Below the pieces are notes generated by a model. That model did no database searches and was not told the origin of the DNA. It was given only the letters and a program-made list of their open reading frames with translations. This document shows positions 14,636 through 22,943 of a DNA stretch of 25,238 bases, one piece after another. Both the position numbers and the translations under genes were made by a program. Each line of letters opens with the position of its first letter. The first letter of the stretch is position 1. This DNA comes from an uncultured Eubacterium sp. (GTDB lineage: Bacteria > Bacillota_A > Clostridia > Lachnospirales > Lachnospiraceae). The stretch lies in contig CAJUSH010000045.1 of the NCBI GenBank assembly GCA_910589045.1, positions 1 through 25,238 of the forward strand, read 5' to 3'.

Positions 14636-15330
14636 CACTTCCCTCCGCCTATATCCCTGAGTCGAAGCAATGTCTCATACGCCGCCTTCTGCTCCGCCGC
14701 CTTCTTTGTGGGGCCTTCCCCGACACCGAGCTGTTCCTCGTCCACGCAGGCCGCAACGACAAAATGCTTGTTGTGGTCAGGGCCTTCCTCCCGCAAAAGC
14801 TCATAGTGAAGCGTCCCTCTCTCACTGCCCTGGATCTCCTCCTGAAGGATCGTCTTGCTATCATAAAAGAGCTGCTTATGCTCCGTGTCCGTCAATATAT
14901 ACCGCTCGATAAACTCCTTTGCACTAGCAAAACCACCATCCAGATAAATCGCCCCGATCACCGCCTCGAGCGCATCGGAGAGAATCGATTTGCGCAGGCG
15001 TCCCCCGGTCTGTTCCTCACCCTTGCCGAGCAGAAGGTAATCCCCCAGGCCGATCTGCCCGGTGCAGAACGCCAGCGTCGGCTCGCACACGAGGCTCGCC
15101 CGCAGCTTTGTCAGCTCCCCCTCCGCAAGCTGGGGGTACTTATGGTACAAAAATTCGCTGGATACGATCTCAAGCACCGCATCCCCGAGAAACTCCAGAC
15201 GCTCATTGTCCGCGCCCTTTTTCATATGCTTTTCGTTCGCATAGGAGCTGTGGGTCAGGGCCTGGGTCAGAAGTCCCTCCTCGCCGAACCGGTAACCGAT
15301 CACATCCTGTAATTCCCTTGGTCTTTTCAC
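14635..15330 (-). CDS. rnc: Ribonuclease III
   Basis: This 231-aa double-strand-specific endoribonuclease processes rRNA precursors and structured mRNAs. The catalytic signature NERLEFLGDAVL is at 42-53, a second acidic site lies in LSDALEAVIGAIYLDGG, and a dsRNA-binding domain covers about 158-228 (GPTKKAAEQKAAYETLL). It starts at GTG, with AAGGAG 8-9 nt upstream. It is coupled to smc by a 1-nt overlap. Its leader holds an unusual inverted repeat that the enzyme itself might cut. Confidence 0.97.
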   Translation of the reverse strand: MKRPRELQDVIGYRFGEEGLLTQALTHSSYANEKHMKKGADNERLEFLGDAVLEIVSSEFLYHKYPQLAEGELTKLRASLVCEPTLAFCTGQIGLGDYLLLGKGEEQTGGRLRKSILSDALEAVIGAIYLDGGFASAKEFIERYILTDTEHKQLFYDSKTILQEEIQGSERGTLHYELLREEGPDHNKHFVVAACVDEEQLGVGEGPTKKAAEQKAAYETLLRLRDIGGGK

Positions 15331-15358
15331 TTCTCAATCTCCTTTCGCAGCCCTTCGC

Positions 15359-15419
15359 TTCCCGCACGGCCAAAAAACGGCCCCTTCCGGACGGCTGCCC
15401 TCTTCATTGCCTGCGGGAA
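15359..15419 (-). promoter_or_regulatory. Long inverted repeat in the rnc leader
   Basis: A perfect 8-bp pairing (TTCCCGCA at 15412-15419 of the minus strand with TGCGGGAA at 15359-15366) encloses a GC-rich 45-nt region with further GGCC pairings. It lies between the acpP terminator and the rnc SD, so it would form in read-through mRNA ahead of rnc. E. coli rnc mRNA is autoregulated by RNase III cutting a leader stem; the same role here is only a suggestion. Confidence 0.4.
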
Positions 15420-15449
15420 TAAAACGGAGGTGCCAGTCAGCGCCCCCGT
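15418..15449 (-). terminator. Rho-independent terminator after acpP
   Basis: On the minus strand ACGGGGGCGC pairs with GCACCTCCGT (one mismatch, one G-U pair; loop TGACTG), followed by TTTATT. It separates plsX-acpP from rnc-smc, probably with partial read-through since no strong promoter is seen before rnc. Confidence 0.7.
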
Positions 15450-15487
15450 CCTTTGTAAACAAAAACAGTTTTCAGCCTATGTTCCGA

Positions 15488-15718
15488 CTAGTTCGATGCA
15501 TTCTTGATTCTTTCAACCGCATCGCCAACCGTACTGATCTTCTCCGCCTCCTCGGTGGGAATCTCAATATCAAACTCCTCCTCGATTCCCATGATGATCT
15601 GGAAAATATCCAGGGAATCCGCACCCAGGTCGTCGATAAACGTCGTGTCCTCGGAAATCTCATCCTGATCCACATTCAGCACTTCCACAATAATTTTTTT
15701 CAGCTTTTCTAATTCCAT
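15488..15718 (-). CDS. acpP: Acyl carrier protein
   Basis: This 76-aa acidic four-helix carrier holds fatty-acyl intermediates on a 4'-phosphopantetheine arm attached to Ser35 (LGADSLD). The length and the central motif are typical. It follows plsX by 33 bp, in the usual pairing for phospholipid and fatty-acid synthesis. A phosphopantetheinyl transferase (24380-25108) that could load such carriers is in the same window. Confidence 0.97.
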   Translation of the reverse strand: MELEKLKKIIVEVLNVDQDEISEDTTFIDDLGADSLDIFQIIMGIEEEFDIEIPTEEAEKISTVGDAVERIKNASN

Positions 15719-15751
15719 TTTCTTTCCTTCCCTTTCTTATAGTTGTACATG

Positions 15752-16753
15752 TTATAAAATATTTTCCTTTATTTTATCGCCGATGGCCTGCTCCTTAAAG
15801 GTGACGCACTGGATGATGGAGTTTTTCACCTCGACCGCCTTCGCGCTTCCGTGGGTCTTTACCACCAGCCCGTTACAGCCCAGAAGCGGTGCGCCGCCGT
15901 AGGCTGCGGCATCAAAGGATTTCAGTGTTTTTTTCAGGGCAGGCAGTGCCAGCGCCGCGCCGATCTTGCTCTTAAACGTGCTCATCAGGCCCTTCTTGAT
16001 GACTCCCACCAGTGTTCCCGCAAGCCCCTCATAGAGCTTTAAGATCACGTTGCCCACAAACGCCTCACACACGATAACGTCCGCCGCGCCCCGGGGTATC
16101 TCCCGCGCCTCAATGCTCCCGATAAAATTGATGCCGGGGCACTCCCGAAGCAGCGGAAAGGTTTCCTTCACAAGGGCATTGCCCTTCTCCTCCTCCGCAC
16201 CGATGTTTACGATGGCTACCCTCGGATTTTTGATACCCACCACATGCTCCATGTAGATGGAGCCCATCTGTGCAAACTGTACGAGATGCGAGGCTCTCGC
16301 ATCCACATTCGCCCCGCAGTCTACCAGAAGGGATACACCCTTTTCCGTAGGTATGAGCGGCGCGAGGGGCGGACGCTCGATCCCGCGAATCCTGCCGACG
16401 ATCAGCTGCCCGCCCGCAAGAATCGCACCGGAGTTCCCGGCGGATACAAAAGCATCGGCCTCACCGTGCTTTACCATGTTCATACCGACCACGATGGATG
16501 AATCCTTTTTTTTGCGGATCGCCAGCACCGGCGGCTCCGCCATCTCGATCTGCTCCGTGGCGTTTCTGACCGCGATCCGCTCCTTCGGGTAATCGCAGCC
16601 TGCAAGCGCCTGCCTCACGGCCGCCTCCTGCCCTACCAGCGTCACCCGGATGTCCGAACGCTCCCGCACCGCGTCAAGGGCGCCCTTTACGATCTCATCC
16701 GGCGCATTGTCGCCGCCCATCGCATCCAGTACAACATGAACTTTTTCTGACAT
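15752..16753 (-). CDS. plsX: Phosphate acyltransferase PlsX
   Basis: This 333-aa enzyme converts acyl-ACP and phosphate to acyl-phosphate, the acyl donor for PlsY in phosphatidic acid synthesis. The N-terminal VVLDAMGGDNAP and the internal SAGNSGAILAGG are family hallmarks. GGAGG lies 6 nt before the chosen ATG; the frame is open seven codons further up without an SD. It leads plsX-acpP under the promoter at 16795-16823. The rpmF gene often found upstream of plsX is absent here; galT with its terminator lies there instead. Confidence 0.96.
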   Translation of the reverse strand: MSEKVHVVLDAMGGDNAPDEIVKGALDAVRERSDIRVTLVGQEAAVRQALAGCDYPKERIAVRNATEQIEMAEPPVLAIRKKKDSSIVVGMNMVKHGEADAFVSAGNSGAILAGGQLIVGRIRGIERPPLAPLIPTEKGVSLLVDCGANVDARASHLVQFAQMGSIYMEHVVGIKNPRVAIVNIGAEEEKGNALVKETFPLLRECPGINFIGSIEAREIPRGAADVIVCEAFVGNVILKLYEGLAGTLVGVIKKGLMSTFKSKIGAALALPALKKTLKSFDAAAYGGAPLLGCNGLVVKTHGSAKAVEVKNSIIQCVTFKEQAIGDKIKENIL

Positions 16754-16794
16754 ATCTTCCCTCCTCGTGCGCAAAACACTGCGCGTCTACAAGG

Positions 16795-16823
16795 AATATA
16801 CTATAAGTCTTTCCAAAAATCAA
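16795..16823 (-). promoter_or_regulatory. Sigma-A promoter of plsX-acpP
   Basis: The minus strand reads TTGATT, 17 nt, TATATT. The plsX start is 42 nt downstream of the -10. Confidence 0.65.
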
Positions 16824-16887
16824 CAGATTTACTTTTTTTATCCGACGTTTGTTTTTTCGTGCGCGAGATTCAAAGCACCCTGCATGT

Positions 16888-16936
16888 AAAAAAACGACCC
16901 CCGGGCGCCCCAACGAAAGGGGTTCGCGCCCGGAGG
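16888..16936 (-). terminator. Rho-independent terminator after galT
   Basis: On the minus strand CTCCGGGCG pairs with CGCCCGGGG and an inner ACCCC pairs with TGGGG, giving a long GC-rich stem followed by a run of seven T. It lies about 50 nt after the galT stop. Confidence 0.8.
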
Positions 16937-16988
16937 CCGGCTGCAGGTCTTTCTGTTCTTTCGTGCCCCGCTCTTTTTGTCAGCGCAT

Positions 16989-18533
16989 TCAGCCGACGCT
17001 CTCCACGAACCGCAGAAACGCCGCGCGCCCCTCATCCGTGCACTTGTAAACGCCCGCATCCTCCAAAACCTCGGAAAATACCAGGCCGATCTCCTTCTTT
17101 ATTATGTCCGTCACATGATCCTTCGTGACGGAACCGTATTTCGGTAAAAACTCCTCCACCCAGTCCGCGTGCTTTGCAAGCATCTCGTCCCCGCGCAGGT
17201 CCTTTCCCGTCACAATCGCATCGGCCAGTCCCGCGATCTCGTCCTTCAGGCGCGCAGGCAGCACCGCAAGTCCCATAACCTCAATGAGACCGATATTCTC
17301 TTTTTTGATGTGGTGCAGCTTCGCATGGGGATGGTACACGCCCAGCGGATGCTCCTCGGTGGTAATGTTGTTGCGCAGCACCAGATCCAGCTCCATAAGC
17401 CCCCCTCTCATCCGCGCGATCGGCGTGATGGTGTTGTGCGGCTCACCCTCTGTCTCTGCGTAGATAAATGCTGCCTCATCCGTGTATGCCCTCCATGCCA
17501 GAAGAATTTTGTCCGCCAGCTCGATCAGGCGGTTTTTATCCTTCCCGCTGATGCGGATGACCGACATGGGCCACTTCACGATACCCGCGCTGATATCGTC
17601 AAAGCCGCCGAAGCAAAGCTCCCGTTCAATGGGCGCCTTTGCCATGGCAAACTCATAATGTCCCCCCTGGAAATGATCGTGGCTTAAAATGGAGCCGCCG
17701 ACGATAGGCAGATCCGCATTGCTCCCGACAAAATAGTGGGGAAACTGCTCCACAAAATCCAAAAGCTTCCCGAAGGTCGCCCGCTCGATCTTCATCGGGA
17801 TATGTCTGGAATTGAACACGATGCAGTGCTCATTGTAGTAGACATAGGGCGAGTACTGCAGATACCAGCCGCTCTCGTTGATCGTCACGGGGATAATGCG
17901 GTGGTTCTGGCGGGCAGGATGGTTCACGCGCCCCGCATAGCCCTCGTTCTCACGGCAGAGCAGGCACCTGGGGTAACCGCTCTGCTTCGCCAGCTTTGCA
18001 GCCGCGATCGCCTTGGGGTCCTTCTCCGGCTTTGAGAGGTTCACCGTGATATCCAGCGTGCCGTACTCCGTGTCCGCCGTCCACTTTAAATCCTTTTTGA
18101 TGCGGTAGCGGCGGATGTAGTTGCTGTCACAGCTGAGCTTGTAAAAATAATCCGTCGCCGCCTCCGGGGAGGTGTTGGCATAAAGATTTTCAAAATTGCA
18201 GATGACCTCGCCGGGTCGGGGCATGAGAAGTCCCATGATCCTAGCATCAAACAAATCGCGGTAAACCACACTGTTTTCCGACGTAATCTGTTTTGCATAT
18301 GCATAATCGCACATCTCACCGAGCACCTGCTCCAGCACATCGGCCGCCTCCTGCTCACTCATGCGGGAGCCTTCCTCCCACTCCTGTACAAGCGCCCCGT
18401 CGATCTCGTCCAGCTCAAAGAGCTCAAGCAGCCGGTTAATCGTATACGTGACGTCCGACCGTTCAATCAGTCCGGTCGCAAGTGCATAATCAACTAATTT
18501 CAAGATGCTTTTTTCTATCATGATCTGTTCCAT
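16989..18533 (-). CDS. galT: UDP-glucose--hexose-1-phosphate uridylyltransferase, Firmicutes type
   Basis: This 514-aa enzyme exchanges UMP between UDP-glucose and galactose-1-phosphate in the Leloir pathway. The length and sequence (PVTINESGWYLQYSPYVYYN, FNSRHIPM) are those of the long Firmicutes GalT class, not the 350-aa E. coli class. ILSHDHFQGG, near residue 300, supplies catalytic-site histidines. The start MEQIMIEKS is chosen because a GGGGGA SD lies 7-8 nt upstream; the frame is open 23 codons further up. It follows galK by 61 bp and ends before a strong terminator. No galE is in the window. Confidence 0.95.
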   Translation of the reverse strand: MEQIMIEKSILKLVDYALATGLIERSDVTYTINRLLELFELDEIDGALVQEWEEGSRMSEQEAADVLEQVLGEMCDYAYAKQITSENSVVYRDLFDARIMGLLMPRPGEVICNFENLYANTSPEAATDYFYKLSCDSNYIRRYRIKKDLKWTADTEYGTLDITVNLSKPEKDPKAIAAAKLAKQSGYPRCLLCRENEGYAGRVNHPARQNHRIIPVTINESGWYLQYSPYVYYNEHCIVFNSRHIPMKIERATFGKLLDFVEQFPHYFVGSNADLPIVGGSILSHDHFQGGHYEFAMAKAPIERELCFGGFDDISAGIVKWPMSVIRISGKDKNRLIELADKILLAWRAYTDEAAFIYAETEGEPHNTITPIARMRGGLMELDLVLRNNITTEEHPLGVYHPHAKLHHIKKENIGLIEVMGLAVLPARLKDEIAGLADAIVTGKDLRGDEMLAKHADWVEEFLPKYGSVTKDHVTDIIKKEIGLVFSEVLEDAGVYKCTDEGRAAFLRFVESVG

Positions 18534-18594
18534 TTTGATATCCCCCACATTCTGCGGCAGCTTCCTCCGGCTGCTCCCTGTTTGTATGCTTCCC

Positions 18595-19761
18595 CTACGC
18601 AAGCCGCACCGGACCGTCGCCGATCTCCACTACATAGAAATCCGCTGCATAACCGATCTTTTCCTCGTATGCCCTGCCGACCTGATCGATGAAGCGCTCC
18701 ACCGCGTCGTTTTTCACAATGCTCACCGAGCAGCCGCCGAAGCCCGCGCCGGTCATGCGGGAGCCAATGACGCCCTCGACCTTCCAGGCCTCCTCCGCCA
18801 GTGTATCCAGCTCGTCGCCCGTCACCTCATAGTCGTCCCGCAGGGAAACGTGGGACTCGTTCATAAGTCTTCCGAACTCCTCCACATCGTTGTTTTTCAG
18901 CGCCTCCACCGCATGGATCGTGCGCTGGTTTTCGTATACCGCATGCTTTGCACGCTTCACGCGGTCCTCGTCCTTGATGGCGTTTTTGTACTTCTCGAAC
19001 TCCTCCTCATTCAGATCGCCCAGACTGTCAATGCCGGCAAACTGCTGCAGCTCCGCAAGCGCCTTCTCACACTCCGCACGCCGCTCGTTGTATTTCGAGT
19101 CGCCAAGCCCCCGCTTTTTGTTGGAGCAGGCGATCACGATCTTCGCATCCTTCAGCTCGATGGGCGCATAGCTGTACTCCAGCGTCGCCGTGTCGAGAAA
19201 GATCGCATGCCCCTTCTTTCCCATGGCGATGGCAAACTGATCCATAATGCCACAGTTGACGCCGTTAAACCGGTTCTCGGAAAACTGCCCGATCAGCGCT
19301 ATGTCCTGATTGGTTACATCACAGCCGTACAAATCCTTTAAAATATAGCCGGTAAGCACCTCAACGGATGCGGAGGAGCTAAGCCCGGAGCCGTTTGGAA
19401 TATTGCCGAACAAAAGCAGATCCATGCCCTCCGTAATCTTCATGCCCTTCTCGCCGAACGCCCAGATCATACCCTTCGGGTAGTTTGTCCAGTCTGCCTC
19501 CGGATCGGGCTTTAAATCCGAAAGCCCCGACTCGATGATCCCAAGCTCCTCAAAATTCATGGAATAAAAACGGAGCTTTTCGTCCGCTCTCTTTCGTACA
19601 ACGCCGTACGTCCCGATCGTCAGCGCACAGGGGAACACATGCCCTCCGTTGTAATCCGTGTGCTCACCGATCATATTGACACGTCCCGGCGCAAAATACA
19701 CGCGAATATCCCCCTCATCTCCGAACAGCTCCTTAAATTTGCTCACTAATTTTTCCTGCAT
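18595..19761 (-). CDS. galK: Galactokinase
   Basis: This 388-aa GHMP kinase phosphorylates galactose at C1. The family signature PGRVNMIGEHTDYNGG is at residues 25-40. The ATP-binding motif GSGLSSSASVEV and the third motif MTGAGFGGC are present. GGAGG lies 8 nt before the chosen ATG (MQEKL); a start five codons earlier coincides with the SD and is unlikely. It is the first gene of galK-galT, under a consensus -10 promoter at 19840-19868. Confidence 0.97.
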   Translation of the reverse strand: MQEKLVSKFKELFGDEGDIRVYFAPGRVNMIGEHTDYNGGHVFPCALTIGTYGVVRKRADEKLRFYSMNFEELGIIESGLSDLKPDPEADWTNYPKGMIWAFGEKGMKITEGMDLLLFGNIPNGSGLSSSASVEVLTGYILKDLYGCDVTNQDIALIGQFSENRFNGVNCGIMDQFAIAMGKKGHAIFLDTATLEYSYAPIELKDAKIVIACSNKKRGLGDSKYNERRAECEKALAELQQFAGIDSLGDLNEEEFEKYKNAIKDEDRVKRAKHAVYENQRTIHAVEALKNNDVEEFGRLMNESHVSLRDDYEVTGDELDTLAEEAWKVEGVIGSRMTGAGFGGCSVSIVKNDAVERFIDQVGRAYEEKIGYAADFYVVEIGDGPVRLA

Positions 19762-19839
19762 TCTGAAATCCTCCATATTTTATAATATCCGCAAGCGACT
19801 GACAGCACGGCCAAAATAAAACCAGCCGCATCTCATTTC

Positions 19840-19868
19840 ATTATATCCGTGCGCCGGACGCATTGCAA
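19840..19868 (-). promoter_or_regulatory. Sigma-A promoter of galK-galT
   Basis: The minus strand reads TTGCAA, 17 nt, TATAAT (perfect -10). The leader to galK is about 75 nt. I see no obvious cre site or operator, although the GC-rich spacer is unusual and could be a control point. Confidence 0.75.
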
Positions 19869-19916
19869 TTCCCCCGCGGAGGGTTTGCAACATTTTTACC
19901 AAAAAATGAACGGATA

Positions 19917-21476
19917 TCACATCTTTGCAGAGCGGTTTGCCGCGCTCCCCGGGCTTTCCCTTTTCAGACGCACACATACCACGCTGCAGGGCGGAAGTGA
20001 CACGCGGATTCCTCCCTCATGCTTCCCGTATGCGCTAAGCACCTGCTCCCGCACCCGCTCCGGCTCCTCAAACGTGTTGTGTGCGTTCATTGCTCCGGTG
20101 AGGACGGATGCCTCTGCCACGGCATAGACATCCCTGTCCATTGCTAAAGCAATGTCCACGTCCTCCCCTGCCTCGAGGGAGTTGTTTGTCATCGTCACGG
20201 TGATAACGTCCCCGTCATCCACGGAAGCGGACCAGGTGAGCTTCGGCAGCTCGTTTTTTCCAATGCCCGCGGTGCCGCCGTGCATCATTTCTCCAAAAAG
20301 GAGCGATGCGCCCTGATGATGCCGGTACATGTGAAAAACATCATAGGTCGGTGTGCGAAGCATTTGCCCGCCGTCCGTGAGCAGCATCGCCTGGAGCACG
20401 TTGACCATCTGCGCGATGCATGCCAGCTTCACCCGGTCCGCGTGGCGGTTAAAAATGTTCAAATTCATGCCCGCTACCAGCGCATCGCGCATCGTGTTCT
20501 GCTGATACAGAAATCCCGGGTTTGTTCCCGGCTCCACATCCGTCCAGATGCCCCACTCGTCGATCATCAGCCCGATCCGCTTCTCCGGGTCAAACGCGTC
20601 CATGATACCGCCGTGCCGGCAGATCAGCTCTTCCATATAGTAGCTGCGCTTTAAGGTCTGGTAAAAAATCTCCTCCGTAAAATCCGTAGCGCTGCCCTTT
20701 TTGCTCCAGTCGTCCTCCACCTCGGGAAGTGTATAATAATGAAGGGAAAGCCCGTCCATAAACCCGTGTAGATGCGGCTCGCAGTGGTCAAAGCACGTCT
20801 CCAGCACGCCCCGTGTCCAGGCATAATCATCCGAATTTGCCCCGCAGCAGATCTTTGCGATCGGCTGATTTCCCTCATAGCTGCGCACATACGTCTGATA
20901 CCGGCGGTATTCATCCGCATAATACGCGGGACGCATATTTCCGCCGCAGCCCCAGTTCTCATTTCCGACGCCAAAATAGTCCACCTGCCACGGCTCCTCA
21001 CGGCCGTTTTTCCTGCGAAGCTCTGCCATCGGCGAGATGCCGGAAAAGGTCATGTACTCTACCCACTCGCTCATCTCCTGCACGGTTCCGCTCCCCAGGT
21101 TGCCGTTCACGTAGGTTTTGCAGCCGAGCTGACGGCACAGCTCAAAATACTCATGGGTGCCGAAGCTGTTGTCCTCCACCAGTCCGCCCCAGTGGGTATT
21201 GATCATCTTTTTTCTCGTCTCCTTCGGGCCGATTCCGTCCATCCAGTGGTACTCGTCCGCAAAGCAGCCGCCTGGCCAGCGCAGGACCGGGACACGGATC
21301 TCCTTTAACGCCTCCACAACGTCCTGACGCATCCCGTTTACGTTCGGTAGGTCGGAAGCCTCGCCCACATAGATGCCCTCATAAATACACCTTCCCAGAT
21401 GCTCGGAAAACTGCCCGTAGATCTCGGGGGCGATCCTGCTCTTTTTACTCTCGTTGTTTATAACCAGCTTTGCCAT
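19917..21476 (-). CDS. abfA: Alpha-L-arabinofuranosidase, GH51
   Basis: This 519-aa glycosidase removes arabinofuranose side chains from arabinan, arabinoxylan or arabinogalactan. The acid/base Glu173 (FGVGNENWGCGG) and the nucleophile Glu307 (LMIDEWGIW) are both present in the catalytic barrel. RWPGGCFADEYHW and NRHADRVKLACIAQMVN are typical of the family. A beta-sandwich domain ends the protein. There is no signal peptide, so it is likely cytoplasmic and acts on imported oligosaccharides. AAGGAG lies 6 nt before ATG. It follows the DUF6171-like gene by 36 bp and is probably co-transcribed with it. Its nearness to galK-galT suggests use of arabinose- and galactose-containing plant polymers, though galK has its own promoter. 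Confidence 0.96.
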   Translation of the reverse strand: MAKLVINNESKKSRIAPEIYGQFSEHLGRCIYEGIYVGEASDLPNVNGMRQDVVEALKEIRVPVLRWPGGCFADEYHWMDGIGPKETRKKMINTHWGGLVEDNSFGTHEYFELCRQLGCKTYVNGNLGSGTVQEMSEWVEYMTFSGISPMAELRRKNGREEPWQVDYFGVGNENWGCGGNMRPAYYADEYRRYQTYVRSYEGNQPIAKICCGANSDDYAWTRGVLETCFDHCEPHLHGFMDGLSLHYYTLPEVEDDWSKKGSATDFTEEIFYQTLKRSYYMEELICRHGGIMDAFDPEKRIGLMIDEWGIWTDVEPGTNPGFLYQQNTMRDALVAGMNLNIFNRHADRVKLACIAQMVNVLQAMLLTDGGQMLRTPTYDVFHMYRHHQGASLLFGEMMHGGTAGIGKNELPKLTWSASVDDGDVITVTMTNNSLEAGEDVDIALAMDRDVYAVAEASVLTGAMNAHNTFEEPERVREQVLSAYGKHEGGIRVSLPPCSVVCVRLKRESPGSAANRSAKM

Positions 21477-21512
21477 AAATACTCCTTTCTCTTATGCAAA
21501 TGTATCTTCGAT

Positions 21513-21776
21513 TCACCATTTTTTTCCCGGGCACCGGGCATGGCGGGCCGCCGCCCGCAGCTCCACGTAACAGCCGCAGGCCATACAGGTTCCGGCAGCC
21601 AGCCGGTCACACGCCGTGCATAACGACAGACGGCGTTCATACTCCTCCGCGGATGCGCGGTCGGCAGGCCGGATCGCATCGCGGTACGTCTCGATCTTCC
21701 GAAGCTCCTCCCGCTTTGCCTCATCTGCATCCCGCATTTCCCGCAGCAGGCATTTTCTGCACACACGCCGCTCCAT
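21513..21776 (-). CDS. Small Cys-rich putative zinc-binding protein (DUF6171-like)
   Basis: This 87-aa protein has two metal-site-like parts: CRKCLLREM at the N-terminus, and CTACDRLAAGTCMACGCYVE followed by a late Cys (ARCPGKK) at the C-terminus. They are joined by a charged helix. The pattern matches, from memory, the Lachnospiraceae family DUF6171; its function is unknown. The SD (GGTGG) is modest, and a competing frame (21458-21787) lacks these motifs. The gene follows a promoter at 21806-21834 and precedes abfA. Confidence 0.75.
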   Translation of the reverse strand: MERRVCRKCLLREMRDADEAKREELRKIETYRDAIRPADRASAEEYERRLSLCTACDRLAAGTCMACGCYVELRAAARHARCPGKKW

Positions 21777-21805
21777 GCTTCCACCACCCTTCCTTATATA
21801 AAGCC

Positions 21806-21834
21806 ACTATACCAAAAAATGCCGCCCAATACAA
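21806..21834 (-). promoter_or_regulatory. Sigma-A promoter of the DUF6171-like gene and abfA
   Basis: The minus strand reads TTGTAT, 17 nt, TATAGT with TG one base before the -10. The start codon is about 30 nt downstream. The rest of 21835-21981 is AT-rich, and I see no gene in it. Confidence 0.6.
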
Positions 21835-21981
21835 TTTTTGTTTTTAAAAAAACGAAAACCCTGAATACATGCCGCACGATTGTTCGTTTGAATCATTAGA
21901 AACAGGGATACTTTAGAACTTTTCACCATATAATCTGTTATTATAGCGGCTATTTTTGTTGTTTATTTTTTACAAGCCATA

Positions 21982-22010
21982 TTGTTTTGAAAAATAGCAT
22001 GTGCTAAGAT
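21982..22010 (+). promoter_or_regulatory. Promoter candidate of the PAP2-family gene
   Basis: TTGTTT, 17 nt, TAAGAT. A TTGAAA inside the spacer offers an alternative -35. The start codon is 41 nt downstream of the -10. Confidence 0.4.
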
Positions 22011-22050
22011 AAAACTGTTTGGTGAGATCAAAACAAAGGGGAAATCAGAC

Positions 22051-22773
22051 ATGGAACATTTTGACAAGAAACATTTTAATATGAAAGAACTGCTTTATAA
22101 ACACCGTTATCTTCTGCTTCAGGCTTACTGGCTTTTATATCTGCCCTGGTTTGCCTATCTGGAAAACTCCGTTACCAGCCATTTCCATGTTATACATATG
22201 GATCTGGACAACCATATTCCGTTTATCGCGGCCTTCTGCATCCCATATTTCCTTTGGTTCGGCTATGTGATGATTGCATTTGCCAACACCCTGCTTTACG
22301 ATAAGCAGGAATACGTTCGCACCTGCATTTTTCTGTTTACCGGGATGACGGTTTTCCTCCTCATCTCAACCGTTTATCCGAACGGTCATTACATGCGCTA
22401 CAATGTAGTGCTGGGCGACAGTATCTGTGACCAGCTCGTGCGCTGGCTCTGGGAGACGGACACTGCCACAAACCTGTTCCCCAGCATCCACGTATTCAAC
22501 TCTATCGGCGCACACATCGCCCTCTCCCGCAGCGAAAACCTCCGGGACAAAAAGGGCTGGAAGCTGGCTTCCTTTATCCTGATGTGCAGTATCATTCTCG
22601 CTACCGTATTCATTAAGCAGCACTCCGTCTTTGACGTGATGACCGCGCTGCTCATGGCCCTGGTGCTCTATCCCGTGGCCTACGGCAAGGCACCTGAGAA
22701 CGCGATCGAGCGGATACGCGCCTACAGACAGTCCAGACGTCTCCGCAGAAAATATAAGGATGTGCAGTGGTAA
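22051..22773 (+). CDS. PAP2-superfamily membrane protein
   Basis: This 240-aa protein has about five hydrophobic segments (near 21-40, 55-80, 94-112, 170-190 and 195-215). It carries the second and third phosphatidic-acid-phosphatase motifs: LFPSIHVFNS with a central His, and IKQHSVFDV with His and Asp. The first motif (Lys then RP) is not recognisable, as in sphingolipid-synthase-like PAP2 relatives, so the reaction could be phosphate-ester hydrolysis or head-group transfer on a lipid or polyprenyl carrier. The basic C-terminus (RQSRRLRRKYK) is probably cytoplasmic. An AAAGGGG SD lies upstream. It is monocistronic and ends at the hairpin at 22791-22817. Confidence 0.85.
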   Translation: MEHFDKKHFNMKELLYKHRYLLLQAYWLLYLPWFAYLENSVTSHFHVIHMDLDNHIPFIAAFCIPYFLWFGYVMIAFANTLLYDKQEYVRTCIFLFTGMTVFLLISTVYPNGHYMRYNVVLGDSICDQLVRWLWETDTATNLFPSIHVFNSIGAHIALSRSENLRDKKGWKLASFILMCSIILATVFIKQHSVFDVMTALLMALVLYPVAYGKAPENAIERIRAYRQSRRLRRKYKDVQW

Positions 22774-22790
22774 ACTCATAAGAACAGTAA

Positions 22791-22817
22791 ATACCCCGGT
22801 GCTTCGCACCGGGGTAT
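22791..22817 (+). terminator. Terminator hairpin between convergent genes
   Basis: A perfect 12-bp stem (ATACCCCGGTGC with GCACCGGGGTAT, TTC loop) lies 17 nt after the PAP2 gene and downstream of the convergent flagellin-like gene. T-rich sequence follows on both strands (CGTATTTC on plus, TTACTGTTC on minus), so it may act in both directions. Confidence 0.75.
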
Positions 22818-22943
22818 CGTATTTCATACTGCATATTGTATGTCATATTCTTCTGTGATCGCTATCAGTTTCTTTTGCACGAAACATCTGTCGTCATAAA
22901 TGCGCTTTTTTGCGAAAGAGTCCCAGCCGCATTTGCGCCGAAG

